The translations under genes and the position numbers were made by a program. A stretch of 64,000 bases of DNA from Spirochaetaceae bacterium (GTDB lineage: Bacteria > Spirochaetota > Leptospiria > Leptospirales > Leptonemataceae): NCBI GenBank assembly GCA_002729885.1, contig PBUB01000002.1, positions 1 through 64,000 of the forward strand, written 5' to 3'. Below the pieces are notes generated by a model, which worked only from the letters and a program-made list of their open reading frames with translations, was not told where the DNA came from and did no database searches. The number at the start of each line of letters is the position of its first letter. The stretch's first letter is position 1. Shown here piece after piece: positions 1 through 12,040 of the stretch.

Positions 1-28
1 CGTTGCGGAAAAGAACCAAAACGGCTAA
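1..28 (+). CDS. rplJ: Ribosomal protein L10, C-terminal end (partial)
   Basis: Only the last eight codons lie in the window. The frame starting at position 2 reads VAEKNQNG and then stops at 26-28. That resembles the charged ends of L10 proteins, and rplJ almost always precedes rplL. The other two frames either stop later with a less L10-like end or run on into rplL. The assignment rests mainly on gene order. Confidence 0.45.
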
Positions 29-76
29 CCAAAACGTAAAGATTGTCCAGGAAGGAATCGAAAGAAGGAGTCAACA

Positions 77-463
77 ATGTCTACAGACGCATTGCTAGAG
101 CAAATTGGCCAGCTCACACTTGTAGAAGCCGCTGAGCTGGTAAAGAAAATGGAAGAAAAATTCGGTATCTCTACCGCCGCACCCGTGGCTGTAGCGGCTG
201 GCGGAGCACCTGCTGCAGGTGGCGGAGCTGGCGCTGATGCTGAAGACGCTGAATTTAACGTAGTTCTCAAAAGCTTCGGCGAAAAGAAGATCGATGTGAT
301 CAAAGTAGTTCGCGAAGAAACCGGTCTTGGTCTGAAAGAAGCCAAAGATCTGGTAGAGAAAGGCGATCAGGTAGTAAAAGAGAGTCTACCCAAAGCCCAG
401 GCAGAAGAGCTGAAGAAGAAGCTCGAAGGCGCTGGAGCCAAAGTAGAACTTGCTGCCAGCTAA
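77..463 (+). CDS. rplL: Ribosomal protein L7/L12
   Basis: This is the stalk protein of the 50S subunit, present in several copies on L10, which recruits and stimulates the translational GTPases (EF-G and EF-Tu are both encoded further down). The 128-residue sequence has the N-terminal dimerisation helix, an Ala/Gly-rich hinge at about residues 35-55, and the compact C-terminal domain with the conserved [14 protein letters not shown] segment. Length is normal for the family. An AAGGAG ribosome-binding site at 65-70 sits 6 nt before the ATG. It lies between rplJ and rpoB, the usual rplKAJL-rpoBC order. Confidence 0.98.
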   Translation: MSTDALLEQIGQLTLVEAAELVKKMEEKFGISTAAPVAVAAGGAPAAGGGAGADAEDAEFNVVLKSFGEKKIDVIKVVREETGLGLKEAKDLVEKGDQVVKESLPKAQAEELKKKLEGAGAKVELAAS

Positions 464-480
464 TCAGCAATCTATCATTG

Positions 481-505
481 GGGCCCGGCTCATTTAGCCG
501 GGTCC
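481..505 (+). promoter_or_regulatory. Hairpin between rplL and rpoB (possible attenuator or processing site)
   Basis: Positions 481-490 pair with 496-505 around a 5-nt loop. This gives a GC-rich 10-bp stem with one G-U pair. No run of T follows, so it does not look like a full terminator. In Escherichia coli the same gap holds an attenuator and an RNase III site that set the ratio of ribosomal protein to RNA polymerase. A similar role here is inference. Confidence 0.5.
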
Positions 506-574
506 ATTTAAGAATCGGGGCTCTGCGCAAGAGGTCCGATCCATTTGTACCTGCAGGAATAACACTGGCCTATT

Positions 575-3500
575 ATGAATAATCGCAAGAATCTTCAGGT
601 TGTAAACCTGGGTAAGATCACCAATCTTAACCGAATCCCGGATCTAATCGAAGTCCAATTCCGGTCTTTCGAATGGTTCCTCCAGAAAGATGCCTCTCCA
701 ACCAAGCGAGAGACTCAAGGTCTGGAAGCTGTATTTCAAGAAACGTTCCCCATTCAGAGTCCCAACGAAGACATGGTTCTGGAATACGTTTCTTATAGTT
801 TCGGCGACGCAAGGTGGGATGTTGATGAGTGCAAGAGCAGAGGTTTAACTTTTGCAATTCCTCTAAAAGCGGTTATTCGACTGATCAACGTGCATACCGG
901 CGAGGTTCGTGAGCAATCTGTATATATGGGCGATGTTCCCATGATGACAGATCAGGGGACCTTCATTATCAACGGTGCCGAGCGCGTTGTAGTAAGTCAG
1001 CTGCATAGAAGCCCCGGTATTTTCTTCTTCGAAGACACTGCGAAAGGTATCTATAGCGCAAGAGTGATTCCCTACCGAGGTTCCTGGCTGGAACTGGAGA
1101 TGGATGCCAAAGGCGTTCTGGTAGCCAGGATTGACCGTAAGAAGAAATTTCCTGCAACCCTGCTTCTGAAGGCCATGGGAGCCAACAGTGCAGAAGATGT
1201 TCTCAAGCTATTTTACGAAACAGAAGATCAGCGAATTTCCGGAGCTCAAACCAAGGAGCTGAAGAAGATCATTGGTCGTCGACTGGCCGGATCCGTACAT
1301 AACCCGGAAACCGATGAAGTAATTATGAATCCCGGTGAGGCCATTAACGAGGACAACATCGGTATTCTTAAAGAACTGAAAGTTAAGTCCGTAAGCCTGT
1401 TGATCTTCCCTTCCGGTCGAGATGATACTACTGTAATCAACTGCCTGGAAAAAGATGGAGCGGAAAGCTCCGAGCAGGCTCTGCAGAAGTTCCATGCAAT
1501 CGTTCGCCCCGGTGAACCATTCAATGTGGAAAATGCAAAGAATGAGCTCAACCGTCTGTTTTTCTCAGACAAGTCCTATGATCTGGGCGATGTAGGTCGC
1601 TACAAGATTAACAACAAGTTCCGATTCCACAACGAAAAGGAATTCAAGGACTGCAGCGATCGAGCTCTCCGAGAAATCGATATTATCGAAACACTGAAAT
1701 ACTTCGTGAATCTCATCAATGAGGTTCCAGGCTACAACTACGATGACATTGACCACCTGGGTAACCGTCGTGTAAGAAGTGTAGGCGAACTACTTATGAA
1801 CCAGCTGAAGGTTGGTTTTAGCCGAATGGAGCGAGTGGTTAAAGAGCGTATGACCATCCAGGATGTGGATGTGATTACTCCGCAGGCGCTGATCTCCATC
1901 AAGCCCATCATGGCTGTTGTGAACGAATTCTTTGGTTCCAGCCAGCTGTCTCAGTTTATGGATCAGACCAACCCTCTGTCCGAACTAACTCATAAACGTC
2001 GTCTCAACGCATTGGGGCCTGGTGGTCTTTCCCGAGAAAGAGCCGGCTTTGAAGTTCGAGACATCCATTACAGTCACTATGGCCGGATGTGTCCCATTGA
2101 GACTCCGGAAGGTCCGAACATTGGATTGATCGTTTCCATGAGTTCCCATTGCCGTGTGAATCCATACGGGTTTCTGGAAACTCCTTATAGAAAGGTAAGC
2201 AACGGCAAGGTCGGTAACGATTTCGTATATCTGACGGCGGACATTGAAGAGCGCTACAACATCGCTCAGGCCAATGCACCCCTTACCGATCAAAGTACTT
2301 TTGTAAACAAGATGATCTCCTGCCGAAAGCGGGAAGATTATCCTTTCTGTTCTCCGGAAGAAGTGGAATACATGGACATCGCACCTCTGCAGGTTGTGTC
2401 TGTTTCTACTTCTCTAATTCCATTCCTGGAGCATGACGATGCGAACCGCGCCCTGATGGGCTCTAACATGCAGCGTCAGGCTGTGCCTCTTCTGGTGGAT
2501 GAAGCTCCTTATGTGGGCACCGGAATGGAAGACAAGGCTGCCTATGACTCCAGAGCCTGTATTGTGGCCAAAGAGGATGGTGTAGTAACCAAGCTGGATG
2601 CAACGAGTATTACGGTGCAACCCAGCGGTTCCAAAGAGCCACTGACCTTTAATCTGAAAAAATTCAAAAGATCCAACCAGGGAACCACTGTAAATCAAAC
2701 TCCTCTGGTGAGTCTGCTGCATGCTCCGGAAGACGGAAAGATTGGAAAGTCCACCAAAGAAAAGGTGGAGTTCACTACTGGAGACGGAGAGACCATCGAG
2801 ATCCCTCTAAAGCAGTACGATGCTGAATTCGAACTGTTCGCCAAAACTGGAACCGAAGTTTCCCGAGGCGAAGTGATCGGAGGCCAGAAAGTCTACGGCG
2901 AAAAGCGAGACAAAGATGGCGCTCTGGCAGTAAAGGGAACGGTTCTTGCGGATGGACCTGGCACTGATCAGGGACGTCTGGCTCTGGGAAAGAATGTGCT
3001 CGTAGGATTCATGCCCTGGGAAGGCTACAACTTCGAAGATGCCATTCTAATCAGCGAACGCGTGGTAAAAGACGATGTTTTCACCTCTGTGCACGTGGAA
3101 GAGTATGAGATCCAGGCGAGAGAAACCAAGCTTGGCCAGGAAATCATTACTAGAGATATCCCCAACCTCAGCGATAAGGCTTTCCGCGATCTGGATGAAA
3201 ATGGAATCATTCGCATTGGCGCGGAAGTAAAAGCAGGGGATATCCTGGTAGGTATGGTAACTCCTAAAGGAGAGGCCGACCTTACTCCAGAATACAAGCT
3301 GCTACACAGCATCTTCGGTGAGAAGGCTAGAGAGGTTCGTGATACTTCTCTGCGTATGCCCAATGGCACCGAAGGTATCGTAATCGATGTTAAGATGTAT
3401 ACCCGCGAGGAAGGTGATGAGCTTCCGGCCGGTGTAGAAGCCATGGTAAAGGTCTATGTTGCTCGCAAGCGCAAGCTGCAGGTGGGCGATAAGATGGCCG

Positions 3501-4261
3501 GACGTCATGGAAACAAAGGCGTTGTGGCCCGAATCATGGCCGAAGAAGACATGCCTTTCATGGAAGATGGGACAGCTCTGGATATCGTTCTGAATCCACT
3601 GGGTGTTCCTTCCAGGATGAACATCGGGCAGATCTTTGAAACCATGCTGGGATTTGCCGGAAACAAGCTGGGCATTTTATTTGAAACTCCTGTATTTGAT
3701 GGAGCGAAAGAGGCGGATGTGAAGCAGTATCTGGAGCAGGCGGGCCTGCCAGAGGACTGTAAATTCCAGCTCTACGACGGACGTACCGGGGATCCATTCG
3801 AGGGTCGAGTTTTCTGTGGATATATCTATATCCTGAAGCTGGCTCACCTGGTGGATGATAAGATCCATGCACGTTCCACCGGGCCATACTCTCTGGTTAC
3901 TCAGCAGCCACTGGGCGGAAAGGCTCAATTCGGTGGTCAGCGACTGGGAGAAATGGAGGTCTGGGCTCTGGAAGCCTATGGCGCTTCACACACCCTGCAG
4001 GAGCTTCTGACTGTGAAATCCGACGATATGCTCGGACGAGCACGAGTCTACGAAGCTATTGTAAAAGGTGTTCATTCCATCAAGCCGGGTGTGCCCGAGT
4101 CCTTCAACGTTCTAATGCAGGAACTTCGGGGACTGGCTCTGGATGTGGCTCTCTATAATGATCAGGATGAGCGCGTGGAAATTACGGACCTGGAAGACGA
4201 AGTAAACCGGGGTCAACGTAAGAACAAGATCAAGATCGACTCTATCGAAAGAATGGGTTAA
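575..4261 (+). CDS. rpoB: DNA-directed RNA polymerase subunit beta
   Basis: This 1228-residue protein is the beta subunit, forming one side of the RNA polymerase active cleft. It is colinear with Leptospira RpoB as I remember it. The rifampicin-binding cluster spans about residues 454-490 ([13 protein letters not shown], then THKRR). Residue 478, which corresponds to E. coli Ser531, is Asn, as reported for other spirochaetes. The C-terminus has the conserved [21 protein letters not shown] region, split here as [10 protein letters not shown] and [11 protein letters not shown]. The ATG at 575 is preceded by AGGAA at about 555-559, a rather long 15-nt spacing. Start choice is supported by similarity beginning near [18 protein letters not shown]. 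rpoC follows after 13 nt. Confidence 0.99.
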   Translation: MNNRKNLQVVNLGKITNLNRIPDLIEVQFRSFEWFLQKDASPTKRETQGLEAVFQETFPIQSPNEDMVLEYVSYSFGDARWDVDECKSRGLTFAIPLKAVIRLINVHTGEVREQSVYMGDVPMMTDQGTFIINGAERVVVSQLHRSPGIFFFEDTAKGIYSARVIPYRGSWLELEMDAKGVLVARIDRKKKFPATLLLKAMGANSAEDVLKLFYETEDQRISGAQTKELKKIIGRRLAGSVHNPETDEVIMNPGEAINEDNIGILKELKVKSVSLLIFPSGRDDTTVINCLEKDGAESSEQALQKFHAIVRPGEPFNVENAKNELNRLFFSDKSYDLGDVGRYKINNKFRFHNEKEFKDCSDRALREIDIIETLKYFVNLINEVPGYNYDDIDHLGNRRVRSVGELLMNQLKVGFSRMERVVKERMTIQDVDVITPQALISIKPIMAVVNEFFGSSQLSQFMDQTNPLSELTHKRRLNALGPGGLSRERAGFEVRDIHYSHYGRMCPIETPEGPNIGLIVSMSSHCRVNPYGFLETPYRKVSNGKVGNDFVYLTADIEERYNIAQANAPLTDQSTFVNKMISCRKREDYPFCSPEEVEYMDIAPLQVVSVSTSLIPFLEHDDANRALMGSNMQRQAVPLLVDEAPYVGTGMEDKAAYDSRACIVAKEDGVVTKLDATSITVQPSGSKEPLTFNLKKFKRSNQGTTVNQTPLVSLLHAPEDGKIGKSTKEKVEFTTGDGETIEIPLKQYDAEFELFAKTGTEVSRGEVIGGQKVYGEKRDKDGALAVKGTVLADGPGTDQGRLALGKNVLVGFMPWEGYNFEDAILISERVVKDDVFTSVHVEEYEIQARETKLGQEIITRDIPNLSDKAFRDLDENGIIRIGAEVKAGDILVGMVTPKGEADLTPEYKLLHSIFGEKAREVRDTSLRMPNGTEGIVIDVKMYTREEGDELPAGVEAMVKVYVARKRKLQVGDKMAGRHGNKGVVARIMAEEDMPFMEDGTALDIVLNPLGVPSRMNIGQIFETMLGFAGNKLGILFETPVFDGAKEADVKQYLEQAGLPEDCKFQLYDGRTGDPFEGRVFCGYIYILKLAHLVDDKIHARSTGPYSLVTQQPLGGKAQFGGQRLGEMEVWALEAYGASHTLQELLTVKSDDMLGRARVYEAIVKGVHSIKPGVPESFNVLMQELRGLALDVALYNDQDERVEITDLEDEVNRGQRKNKIKIDSIERMG

Positions 4262-4274
4262 TCGGCAGGTAAAA

Positions 4275-7200
4275 ATGGCTACAAGAAATCTAAACGAATT
4301 CGATTCCATCCGCATCATGCTGGCCTCCCCGGAGCGTATCCGGGATTGGTCCCACGGTGAGGTCAAGAAGCCGGAGACCATCAACTACCGAACCCTTCGG
4401 CCAGAAAGAGAAGGTCTTTTCTGCGAAAGGATCTTCGGAACCACCAAGGACTGGGAATGCTATTGTGGCAAATTCAAGTCCATCCGCTACAAAGGTGTAA
4501 TTTGCGACCGATGCGGTGTAGAGGTAACTCACTCCAAAGTGCGTCGTGAGCGAATGGGCCACGTGGAACTGGCTACCCCCGTAGCCCATATCTGGTATTA
4601 CAGAAGTGTTCCCAGCCGAATGGGTCTGCTTCTGAATATGACCATCAATCAGCTCAAGAGTGTTCTATACTATGAGCGTTATGTAATTATCGATCCTTCT
4701 GACTCCGGCCGAGAAAGAGGGGAGCTCATCGACGAAGAAGAGCATTACGAATATCTGGACGAATACGGCGATAAGTTCGTAGCCATGATCGGCGGCGATG
4801 CAGTGAAAGAACTCCTGTCTCGAATCGACGTGGACGGAGACATTCGCGAAATTCGTCAGAAGATTGCAGAAGGCCTGAAAGCATCGGATCGTCGCTTGCT
4901 CAAGCGACTGGAAGTGCTGGAAGCCCTGAGAGAATCCGGTAACCGTCCCGAGTGGATGATGCTGGATGTAACTCCGGTAATCCCTCCGGAACTGCGACCC
5001 ATGGTTCAGCTGGAAGGTGGCCGATTCGCCACTTCCGACTTGAATGACCTCTACCGTCGAGTTATCAATAGAAACAATCGACTGAAACGACTGCTGGCTC
5101 TCAAGGCCCCGGACATCATTGTACGAAACGAGAAGAGAATGCTGCAGGAAGCAGTGGATGCACTTTTCGATAACAGTCGTCGCAAACGATCCGTAAAAGG
5201 TAAAGGTAACCGACCTCTGAAATCCCTTTCCGATATGCTGAAAGGTAAGTCCGGTCGTTTCCGTCAAAACCTCCTCGGAAAGCGCGTGGACTATTCCGGT
5301 CGATCTGTAATCGTAATCGGACCGGAGCTCAAACTCCATCAAATGGGTCTTCCCAAGAAGATGGCTCTGGAGCTATTCAAGCCATTTATCATGAAGCGTC
5401 TGGTGGATCTGGACCTTGCGCCCAACATTAAATCTGCCAAGAAGAAAGTAGAGGCGGAAGAAAAAGAAGTATTCGAAGCACTGGATGAGGTGATCAAAGA
5501 GCATCCTGTGATGCTGAACCGTGCACCTACGCTGCACCGACTGGGTATTCAGGCCTTCCTTCCTACACTTGTAGAAGGAAAAGCGATCAAACTTCATCCT
5601 CTGGTATGTAAGGCATTCAACGCAGACTTCGACGGGGACCAGATGGCTATCCACGTTCCTCTGTCGCCCAAAGCGCAGCTGGAAGCCTGGATGCTAATGC
5701 TTTCCCCTCATAACCTGCTGAACCCCGCCAACGGGGCTCCTGTGGTTTCTCCATCACAGGATATGGTTCTGGGAATTTTCCTTATGACTTCTCAGCTGGA
5801 AGGGGATGCCGGCGAAGGTAAGATATTTTCCAATCTGGACGAGATCCATTACGCACTGAGTGTAGGATCCGTTGGTCTTAGAGCCAGAGTTTCTGTAATC
5901 CATCAGGATCGATTGCTTCAGACTACTCCAGGTCGAGTTATCTTTAACTCGGTGATGCCAGAAGGGTATCCTTATGTGAACCGCGGGGTATCTGACAAAG
6001 AGATTACGAAGATTATTGCTGAAGTATACGATCGATATGGCGCTGGCCATACCGTACAGATGCTGGACCGAGTGAAGGAACTGGGATTCCACTATGCCAC
6101 GGTTTTCGCTCCTTCCATCGCAATCTCTGACATTCAGGTATCGCCCAAGAAGCAGGATCTGATTGCTGCGGCCAACAAGGAAGTGGCAGATGTTACCAAA
6201 GCTTATAAAAGCGGCGTAATTACCAACGATGAACGATCCAAGAAGGTAATCGAGATCTGGACTCGTACCAATGATCTGATTACGGAATCCATGTTCTCAG
6301 AACTGGAGCAGGATCAAAAAGGATTCAATCCTATCTATACCATGGCTGCATCGGGTGCCCGGGGATCCCGCGCTCAGATTCGTCAGCTGGCCGGTATGCG
6401 TGGATTGATGGCTCGTCCAAACGGCGACATCATTGAACTGGCCATCCGCTCCAACTTCCGGGAAGGACTGGGCGTTCTGGAATTCTTTATCTCCACTCAC
6501 GGTGCACGAAAGGGGCTGGCAGATACCGCACTCAAGACTGCGGATGCCGGTTATCTTACTCGTCGATTGGTGGACATTGCTCAGGATGTAATCGTAACAG
6601 AAGTGGATTGTGAAACCACCGAAGGCGTTATCATGACCCCTGTAAAAGAGGGTGATAAAGTCAAGATGACCCTGGGTGATCGAGCCTTCGGCCGGGTAGT
6701 TGCTGAAGACATCAAGGACCCGGTTTCTGGCGACACCGTTATTGCGCGAAATACTCTGATTAACCGGGAAACCGGACGACAGATTGATTCTATGGGTATT
6801 GAAGCGATTAATATTCGATCGCCTCTTACCTGCGAAACCCGTCATGGAATCTGTGCTCGATGCTACGGCATGGACCTGGGCCGCCTGAAAGAAGTAGAGA
6901 TGGGTGAGGCAGTGGGAACCATTGCAGCTCAGTCCATTGGAGAGCCTGGAACCCAGCTTACTATGCGTACCTTCCACGTGGGTGGTGTTGCTACCAACCT
7001 GCAGGTTAAAGAGAACGAGCATAAGCTGCCGTTTAGAGCGCTTGTGAACTCAATTTCTGGTCGAGTGGTTGAGCGTTCCGGTGGTGAAAAAGTATTCTCT
7101 ACTCGGGGCAGTATTAACCTGAGCCGAATCAATCAGGTGCTGGAAACCAGCAAGATGATTGGTCTTAAAGTGGAAGACGAGCAGGTAGTGGTGCCTGGTG

Positions 7201-8483
7201 AAGTAATCGCTACAGGTTATGACGGTGAAGAAAAGCCAGTAACTGCAGAGGCTGCAGGTACCATTCGAATCTCCGGAGACAGTTTCTTTATTGAAGGTGA
7301 AGTAACCTCCATTCCTGTTCGAATTGGAACGGTACTCAATGTTCAGGAAGGCCAGGATGTTGAGGCAAACGCCTCCATCGCTACCTTTGACCCCTACAAT
7401 GAGGTGGTAGTAGCCGATTCCAAAGGCAAAGTAAAATTCGTAGATATCGAAGAAGATAAGAACCTGAAGAAGGATGAGGAAGGGAACTATCGACTGATCG
7501 AGTATCGTCGGGAGCGACTGAACCCTCGTATGCTACTGGGATCCGAAGAATATTCTGTGCCGCCCAATGCTATCGTTATGGCAAGGCATGATCAGGATGT
7601 TCAGACCGGGGACGTTCTTTATAAGATCGCTGCCGCAGCAGAGAAAACCCGGGATATTACCGGTGGTCTGCCACGTGTTGAGGAGCTTTTTGAAGCTCGT
7701 CGGCCCCGGGAAGCTTCTACTCTGGCCGAAGTGGATGGTCGTATTGAAGACCATAACGAAGTGGCCAAAGAAAAGCGTATCTTCTACATCGTGCCCGATC
7801 ATGAAGATGGGGACCGTATTAAAGTGGCCATCCCTGTTTCCAACCGTCTTCGCGTAAGAAATGGAGACTATGTAAAAGCAGGGGATATGCTGGACGAAGG
7901 TATGCTGGATCCGCATGATATTCTGCGAATTAAAGGCATCAATGCATTGCATAACTTCCTGGTGCATGAAGTTCAGGAAGTATATCGCCTCCAGGGTGTG
8001 TTTATTAACGATAAGCACATTGAAATCATCGTTCGCCAGATGCTGCGCAAGCTGGAAGTGGATGATCCGGGAGACACTAGCTTTGTGGCTCATCAGCAGG
8101 TGGATCGTTTCTCATTCAAAGATGAAAACGAGCGCGTTGAGTCCGAAGGTGGTGTTCCTGCCACGTCCAGACAGATTCTGCTGGGAATTACCCGGGCATC
8201 TCTGAACACCGACTCCTTTATTTCCGCCGCATCGTTCCAGGAAACCACCAGGGTCCTTACCGATGCAGCCATCAAAGGAAAGAAGGATCCTCTCCTGGGT
8301 CTAAAAGAGAATGTGATCATTGGCCATCTGATTCCTGCAGGAACCGGCCTGAAGCATTATCGAGATGTGGAAATCTTCTACAAAGAGTACGGAGATATCC
8401 AGAAGCTGGAAAAAGAAAAGCGCGAAGCTGAAGAATTGGCGGCCGGACAGGCTCCCCAACCTCAGGAGGGAGTGCAGGGTTAA
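4275..8483 (+). CDS. rpoC: DNA-directed RNA polymerase subunit beta'
   Basis: The 1402-residue beta' subunit carries the polymerase catalytic centre. The N-terminal zinc site is C62, C64, C77, C80. The magnesium-binding NADFDGD motif is at residues 449-455, with Asp451, Asp453 and Asp455 as ligands. The second zinc site falls around [14 protein letters not shown] and ARC. The length and domain order match the short bacterial form without large lineage insertions of the E. coli type. It sits 13 nt after rpoB and is followed by a strong intrinsic terminator, so rplJL-rpoBC ends here. Confidence 0.99.
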   Translation: MATRNLNEFDSIRIMLASPERIRDWSHGEVKKPETINYRTLRPEREGLFCERIFGTTKDWECYCGKFKSIRYKGVICDRCGVEVTHSKVRRERMGHVELATPVAHIWYYRSVPSRMGLLLNMTINQLKSVLYYERYVIIDPSDSGRERGELIDEEEHYEYLDEYGDKFVAMIGGDAVKELLSRIDVDGDIREIRQKIAEGLKASDRRLLKRLEVLEALRESGNRPEWMMLDVTPVIPPELRPMVQLEGGRFATSDLNDLYRRVINRNNRLKRLLALKAPDIIVRNEKRMLQEAVDALFDNSRRKRSVKGKGNRPLKSLSDMLKGKSGRFRQNLLGKRVDYSGRSVIVIGPELKLHQMGLPKKMALELFKPFIMKRLVDLDLAPNIKSAKKKVEAEEKEVFEALDEVIKEHPVMLNRAPTLHRLGIQAFLPTLVEGKAIKLHPLVCKAFNADFDGDQMAIHVPLSPKAQLEAWMLMLSPHNLLNPANGAPVVSPSQDMVLGIFLMTSQLEGDAGEGKIFSNLDEIHYALSVGSVGLRARVSVIHQDRLLQTTPGRVIFNSVMPEGYPYVNRGVSDKEITKIIAEVYDRYGAGHTVQMLDRVKELGFHYATVFAPSIAISDIQVSPKKQDLIAAANKEVADVTKAYKSGVITNDERSKKVIEIWTRTNDLITESMFSELEQDQKGFNPIYTMAASGARGSRAQIRQLAGMRGLMARPNGDIIELAIRSNFREGLGVLEFFISTHGARKGLADTALKTADAGYLTRRLVDIAQDVIVTEVDCETTEGVIMTPVKEGDKVKMTLGDRAFGRVVAEDIKDPVSGDTVIARNTLINRETGRQIDSMGIEAINIRSPLTCETRHGICARCYGMDLGRLKEVEMGEAVGTIAAQSIGEPGTQLTMRTFHVGGVATNLQVKENEHKLPFRALVNSISGRVVERSGGEKVFSTRGSINLSRINQVLETSKMIGLKVEDEQVVVPGEVIATGYDGEEKPVTAEAAGTIRISGDSFFIEGEVTSIPVRIGTVLNVQEGQDVEANASIATFDPYNEVVVADSKGKVKFVDIEEDKNLKKDEEGNYRLIEYRRERLNPRMLLGSEEYSVPPNAIVMARHDQDVQTGDVLYKIAAAAEKTRDITGGLPRVEELFEARRPREASTLAEVDGRIEDHNEVAKEKRIFYIVPDHEDGDRIKVAIPVSNRLRVRNGDYVKAGDMLDEGMLDPHDILRIKGINALHNFLVHEVQEVYRLQGVFINDKHIEIIVRQMLRKLEVDDPGDTSFVAHQQVDRFSFKDENERVESEGGVPATSRQILLGITRASLNTDSFISAASFQETTRVLTDAAIKGKKDPLLGLKENVIIGHLIPAGTGLKHYRDVEIFYKEYGDIQKLEKEKREAEELAAGQAPQPQEGVQG

Positions 8484-8981
8484 CGACCCGTCAGTCCATT
8501 CGGGAAGGAGCAACGGCCGGACTTAGAGTCGGGACCTTCCTTTCCGTAAGCCAGGGCGGCGTCGAAAGGCGCCGCTTTTCTTTTTGTTAACCATAATTTC
8601 AGTGGCTTGAATCCCTGCTCTTCTTAAATGTGACATAATATGACGAGCAGGGGCGTTACCATCCCCTGGAGATCAAACCCGCCGAGACCTTCAGGCAAGG
8701 TCTCACATTCTGAACTCTGTAAAATACTACAGTAAAAAAACATGCCTCATAAAGGGCCTATGGCCTGAATACCTCTTGTCAGCGAGGGGGCCTCCTTCTT
8801 TTGTGGTCTCTCGAGCCTGAAGCCTGAGCTGCTCCAGTGCGAGCTAGCAAAACTGTGTCTCACAGGATGAGGTCACAAGTTGTTAGTTCTAACCGGTTTT
8901 GAGAAATTCAAGGATGCCGTAAGGGTCCTGATATTTAGGGATTCCGGGAAACTATATTCTCGAAGGGAGTGTATTAACTGA
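8484..8981 (+). promoter_or_regulatory. 498-bp gene-free leader before the str operon
   Basis: No coding frame is convincing here. After the rpoC terminator there is a possible extended -10 element, TGACATAAT, at 8631-8639, without a good -35. It is followed by two clear hairpins: 8648-8653 with 8663-8668 (CAGGGG/CCCCTG), and a perfect 8-bp stem at 8684-8691 with 8697-8704 around a 5-nt loop. A small stem lies at 8853-8865. A TATATT at 8953-8958 could serve as a promoter -10 close to rpsL. The stretch probably holds the promoter and a structured 5' leader of the str-S10 operon. That role is inferred from position only. Confidence 0.45.
8556..8585 (+). terminator. Intrinsic terminator of the rplJL-rpoBC operon
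   Basis: Positions 8556-8563 (GCGGCGTC) pair with 8568-8575 (GGCGCCGC) around a GAAA tetraloop, with one G-U pair. They are followed by TTTT, C and TTTTT. This is a textbook rho-independent terminator placed 72 nt after the rpoC stop. Confidence 0.9.
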
Positions 8982-9356
8982 ATGCCAACGATTAATCAGT
9001 TAATCCGTCACGGACGAAAACAACAGAAGAAGAAGACCAAGTCTCCTGCCCTTATGGCCTGCCCTCAGCGGCGAGGGGTTTGTACGCGAGTGATGACTTT
9101 CACTCCGAAGAAACCTAACTCTGCATTGAGAAAGGTGGCTCGGGTTCGATTGACTACAGGTATCGAAGTAACCGCCTACATTCCTGGCGAAGGTCACAAC
9201 CTCCAGGAACACAACGTAGTGCTGGTAAGAGGTGGAAGGGTAAAAGACCTTCCTGGTGTTCGCTATCATATTATTCGCGGGGCTCTGGATACACTGGGCG
9301 TGGAAAAACGTCGCCAGGGTCGCTCCAAGTATGGAGCCAAGAGGCCCAAGGCGTAA
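8982..9356 (+). CDS. rpsL: Ribosomal protein S12
   Basis: S12 sits in the decoding centre of the 30S subunit and controls accuracy. The 124-residue sequence is typical, including [17 protein letters not shown] and [13 protein letters not shown]. The residues where streptomycin-resistance changes occur, Lys43 and Lys88, are wild type. Asp89 is the position that RimO modifies in other bacteria. AGGGAG lies 12 nt before the ATG. It is the first gene of the fused str-S10-spc-alpha block. Confidence 0.99.
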   Translation: MPTINQLIRHGRKQQKKKTKSPALMACPQRRGVCTRVMTFTPKKPNSALRKVARVRLTTGIEVTAYIPGEGHNLQEHNVVLVRGGRVKDLPGVRYHIIRGALDTLGVEKRRQGRSKYGAKRPKA

Positions 9357-9365
9357 GGATTAGAT

Positions 9366-9839
9366 ATGTCACGTAGAAGTCAGGCAGTACAAAAGCGATA
9401 TGTGGCTCCGGATGCACGATATGGCGATCCGGTAGTTTCCAAATTTATCAATTATCTGATGAATGATGGAAAGAAGTCCACAGCAGAGCGGGTGTTCTAT
9501 GATGCGATGGATCGCATTAAGGACAAGTCCGGTCAGGAAGGCGTAGAAGTATTCCGGGAAGCCCTGGAAAACGTTAAGCCTACTCTGGAAGTTCGCTCAC
9601 GTCGTGTGGGTGGGGTTACCTATCAGGTGCCCGTAGAGGTTCGACCGGATCGTATGCAGGCTCTGGCCATTCGCTGGATTGTGGGTTATGCCCGCGGCCG
9701 AAAAGGTCATTCCATGGCCGAACGCCTGGCGGATGAGCTGCTGGATGCAAAGAACAATGCAGGCGGCGCAGTCAAGAAACGAGACGATACAAGGAAGATG
9801 GCAGAGGCGAACAGGGCGTTCAGTCACTATCGCTGGTAA
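9366..9839 (+). CDS. rpsG: Ribosomal protein S7
   Basis: S7 is a primary 16S rRNA-binding protein that nucleates assembly of the 30S head and lies at the exit site. The 157-residue sequence contains the family segments [26 protein letters not shown] and the C-terminal [10 protein letters not shown]. The length is that of the standard bacterial form. It lies 9 nt after rpsL and 12 nt before fusA, as in the classical str operon, so all three are surely co-transcribed. Confidence 0.99.
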   Translation: MSRRSQAVQKRYVAPDARYGDPVVSKFINYLMNDGKKSTAERVFYDAMDRIKDKSGQEGVEVFREALENVKPTLEVRSRRVGGVTYQVPVEVRPDRMQALAIRWIVGYARGRKGHSMAERLADELLDAKNNAGGAVKKRDDTRKMAEANRAFSHYRW

Positions 9840-9851
9840 GCCGAGGTTTTT

Positions 9852-11954
9852 ATGAAAAGACAAATCACACTGGAGAGAACGCGCAATATCGGTATTATGG
9901 CGCACATCGATGCCGGTAAGACTACTACTACCGAGCGAATTCTCTTCTACACTGGTAAATCTTATAAAATCGGTGAAGTCCATGAGGGCGGCGCAGCCAT
10001 GGACTGGATGGAGCAGGAAAAGGAGCGCGGAATTACCATTACATCTGCCGCTACCACTACTTTCTGGGAAGGTTCCGATCATGATAGAGATTCGCATCGA
10101 GTCAACATCATCGACACTCCGGGCCACGTAGACTTTACCGTCGAGGTGGAGCGCTCTCTGCGAGTTCTGGATGGTGCTGTTGCTGTTTATGACGGTGTAG
10201 CCGGTGTAGAGCCTCAGACTGAAACGGTATGGCGTCAGGCTGACCGATACCGAGTGCCCAGAATGTGCTTTATTAACAAACTGGATCGAATGGGTGCAGA
10301 TTTCTTCTACTGTGTGGATACCATTCGCGATCGCCTGGGCGCCAACGGCGTTCCTATTCAGCTTCCTATCGGAAAAGAGTCCGATTTCCAGGGTGTGGTG
10401 GATCTGGTAGAGAACCGGGCCATCATCTGGTCGGGCGAGGAGCTGGGCGCAAAATTTGACTATGTAGATATCCCGGATGATTTGAAGGATCAAGCCGAAG
10501 AGTACCGCACCAAGCTGATGGAAAGCGCTGCTGAATGCGATGATGAGCTTCTGGAAAAGTATCTGGAAGAGGGTGAACTTACCAAGGAAGAGCTAAAGAG
10601 AGCTATCCGAAAGGGAACCCTGGAAATGAAGATGTTTCCCATCCTTTGTGGCACAGCCTTCAAGAACAAAGGTGTACAGCCATTGCTGGATGCAGTTCTG
10701 GATTATATGCCATCTCCCCTGGATGTTCCCAACATTAAAGGGCATGCAGTGGATGATCCTGAGAAAGAAATTGAGCGACAAACCGGGGACGAGCAGCCTT
10801 TCGCAGCTCTGGCATTTAAAATCGTAAGTGATCCCTATGTTGGAAAGCTGACCTACTTCCGAGTTTATTCCGGAACCCTGACCAAGGGTTCCTATGTGAT
10901 GAATGCCACCAAAGGCAAAAAAGAGCGTATTGGCCGTCTGTTGCAGATGCATGCCAACGATCGTGAAGAGATTGAAATTGTATTCTCCGGAGATATCGGG
11001 GCCGCTGTTGGTCTGAAGGATACTTCCACCGGGGATACGCTTTGTGCTGAAGACAGTCCTGTGATTCTGGAATCCATGGAGTTTCCTGATCCGGTAATTG
11101 ATCTGGCCATCGAGCCTCTGACCAAAGCAGACCAGGAGAAGCTTTCTCAAGCTCTGGTTCGGCTGGCAGAAGAGGATCCCACTTTCAAAGTGAAGACCGA
11201 CCATGAAACCGGACAGACCATTATCTCTGGAATGGGGGAACTTCACCTTGAGATCATCGTGGATCGTCTGAAGCGAGAGTTCAAGGTCGAAGCGAACGTG
11301 GGTAAGCCACAGGTTGCGTACCGAGAAACCATCCGCAAGCAAGTGGAAGTGGAGTCCAAGTACATCAAGCAAACCGGTGGTCGTGGTCAGTATGGTCACT
11401 GCTATCTTCGGGTTTCGCCCAATGAGGCTGGAAAAGGTTACGAATTCGTTAACAGTATTGTGGGCGGGGTGATTCCTCGCGAGTATATCCCGGCAATCGA
11501 TCGCGGTTGTCAGGAGGCCTTGCAGGCCGGTGTTATGGCTGGCTATCCGGTAGTAGACGTGAAAGTGGAAGTCTATGATGGCTCCTATCACGATGTGGAC
11601 TCCTCGGAGATGGCCTTCAAGATTTGCGCTTCTTTAGGTTTTAAGGATGCCTGTAAAAAGGCAAGTCCCGCACTTCTAGAGCCCATGATGGCTGTAGAAG
11701 TTGTTACCCCTGAAGACTACATGGGTGATGTGGTGGGTGACCTGAACCGAAGAAGGGGTCGCATTGGCTCTATGGAGCAGCGAGGTAATGCTCGCGTTGT
11801 ATCGGCGGAAGTGCCTCTCTCTGAGATGTTTGGGTATGCCACCGATCTTCGAAGCTCCACTCAGGGGCGAGCGGCCTATACAATGCAATTCAAGCACTAT
11901 GAGGAGGTACCGAGCAGTATCGCTAATGAGCTCGCAGCCAAGGCTGCAGTGTAA
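9852..11954 (+). CDS. fusA: Elongation factor G
   Basis: EF-G is the GTPase that drives translocation of tRNA and mRNA and, with RRF, ribosome recycling. The 700 residues have the G1 motif AHIDAGKT at 17-24, the switch region with [19 protein letters not shown] (G3), NKLDRMG (G4), then domains II to V, including the glycine-rich GGRGQYGH loop of domain IV and the domain V RRRG segment. This is the canonical str-operon EF-G type rather than an organelle-like second copy. It lies between rpsG and tuf. Confidence 0.99.
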   Translation: MKRQITLERTRNIGIMAHIDAGKTTTTERILFYTGKSYKIGEVHEGGAAMDWMEQEKERGITITSAATTTFWEGSDHDRDSHRVNIIDTPGHVDFTVEVERSLRVLDGAVAVYDGVAGVEPQTETVWRQADRYRVPRMCFINKLDRMGADFFYCVDTIRDRLGANGVPIQLPIGKESDFQGVVDLVENRAIIWSGEELGAKFDYVDIPDDLKDQAEEYRTKLMESAAECDDELLEKYLEEGELTKEELKRAIRKGTLEMKMFPILCGTAFKNKGVQPLLDAVLDYMPSPLDVPNIKGHAVDDPEKEIERQTGDEQPFAALAFKIVSDPYVGKLTYFRVYSGTLTKGSYVMNATKGKKERIGRLLQMHANDREEIEIVFSGDIGAAVGLKDTSTGDTLCAEDSPVILESMEFPDPVIDLAIEPLTKADQEKLSQALVRLAEEDPTFKVKTDHETGQTIISGMGELHLEIIVDRLKREFKVEANVGKPQVAYRETIRKQVEVESKYIKQTGGRGQYGHCYLRVSPNEAGKGYEFVNSIVGGVIPREYIPAIDRGCQEALQAGVMAGYPVVDVKVEVYDGSYHDVDSSEMAFKICASLGFKDACKKASPALLEPMMAVEVVTPEDYMGDVVGDLNRRRGRIGSMEQRGNARVVSAEVPLSEMFGYATDLRSSTQGRAAYTMQFKHYEEVPSSIANELAAKAAV

Positions 11955-12040
11955 ATTGGCTGGACACTGTCGGTGCGAACAAAAATAAGGCTATTTCGCC
12001 TTTTGAGCAAACGCAAAAATCTGAAAGAAAGGTAAATTCA

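Noticed and set aside
4665..5342. A long minus-strand open frame inside rpoC (225 codons)
   Set aside because: It lies wholly antisense to a certain gene, has no family similarity and no ribosome-binding site. It arises from the codon pattern of rpoC.
6297..7022. A 241-codon minus-strand frame in rpoC
   Set aside because: Antisense shadow with a composition that is not protein-like.
8982..9356. Possible streptomycin-resistance change in rpsL
   Set aside because: Lys43 and Lys88 are both present, so the wild-type pattern is kept.
10593..11591. A 332-codon minus-strand frame in fusA
   Set aside because: Antisense to a highly conserved gene, with no recognisable domain.
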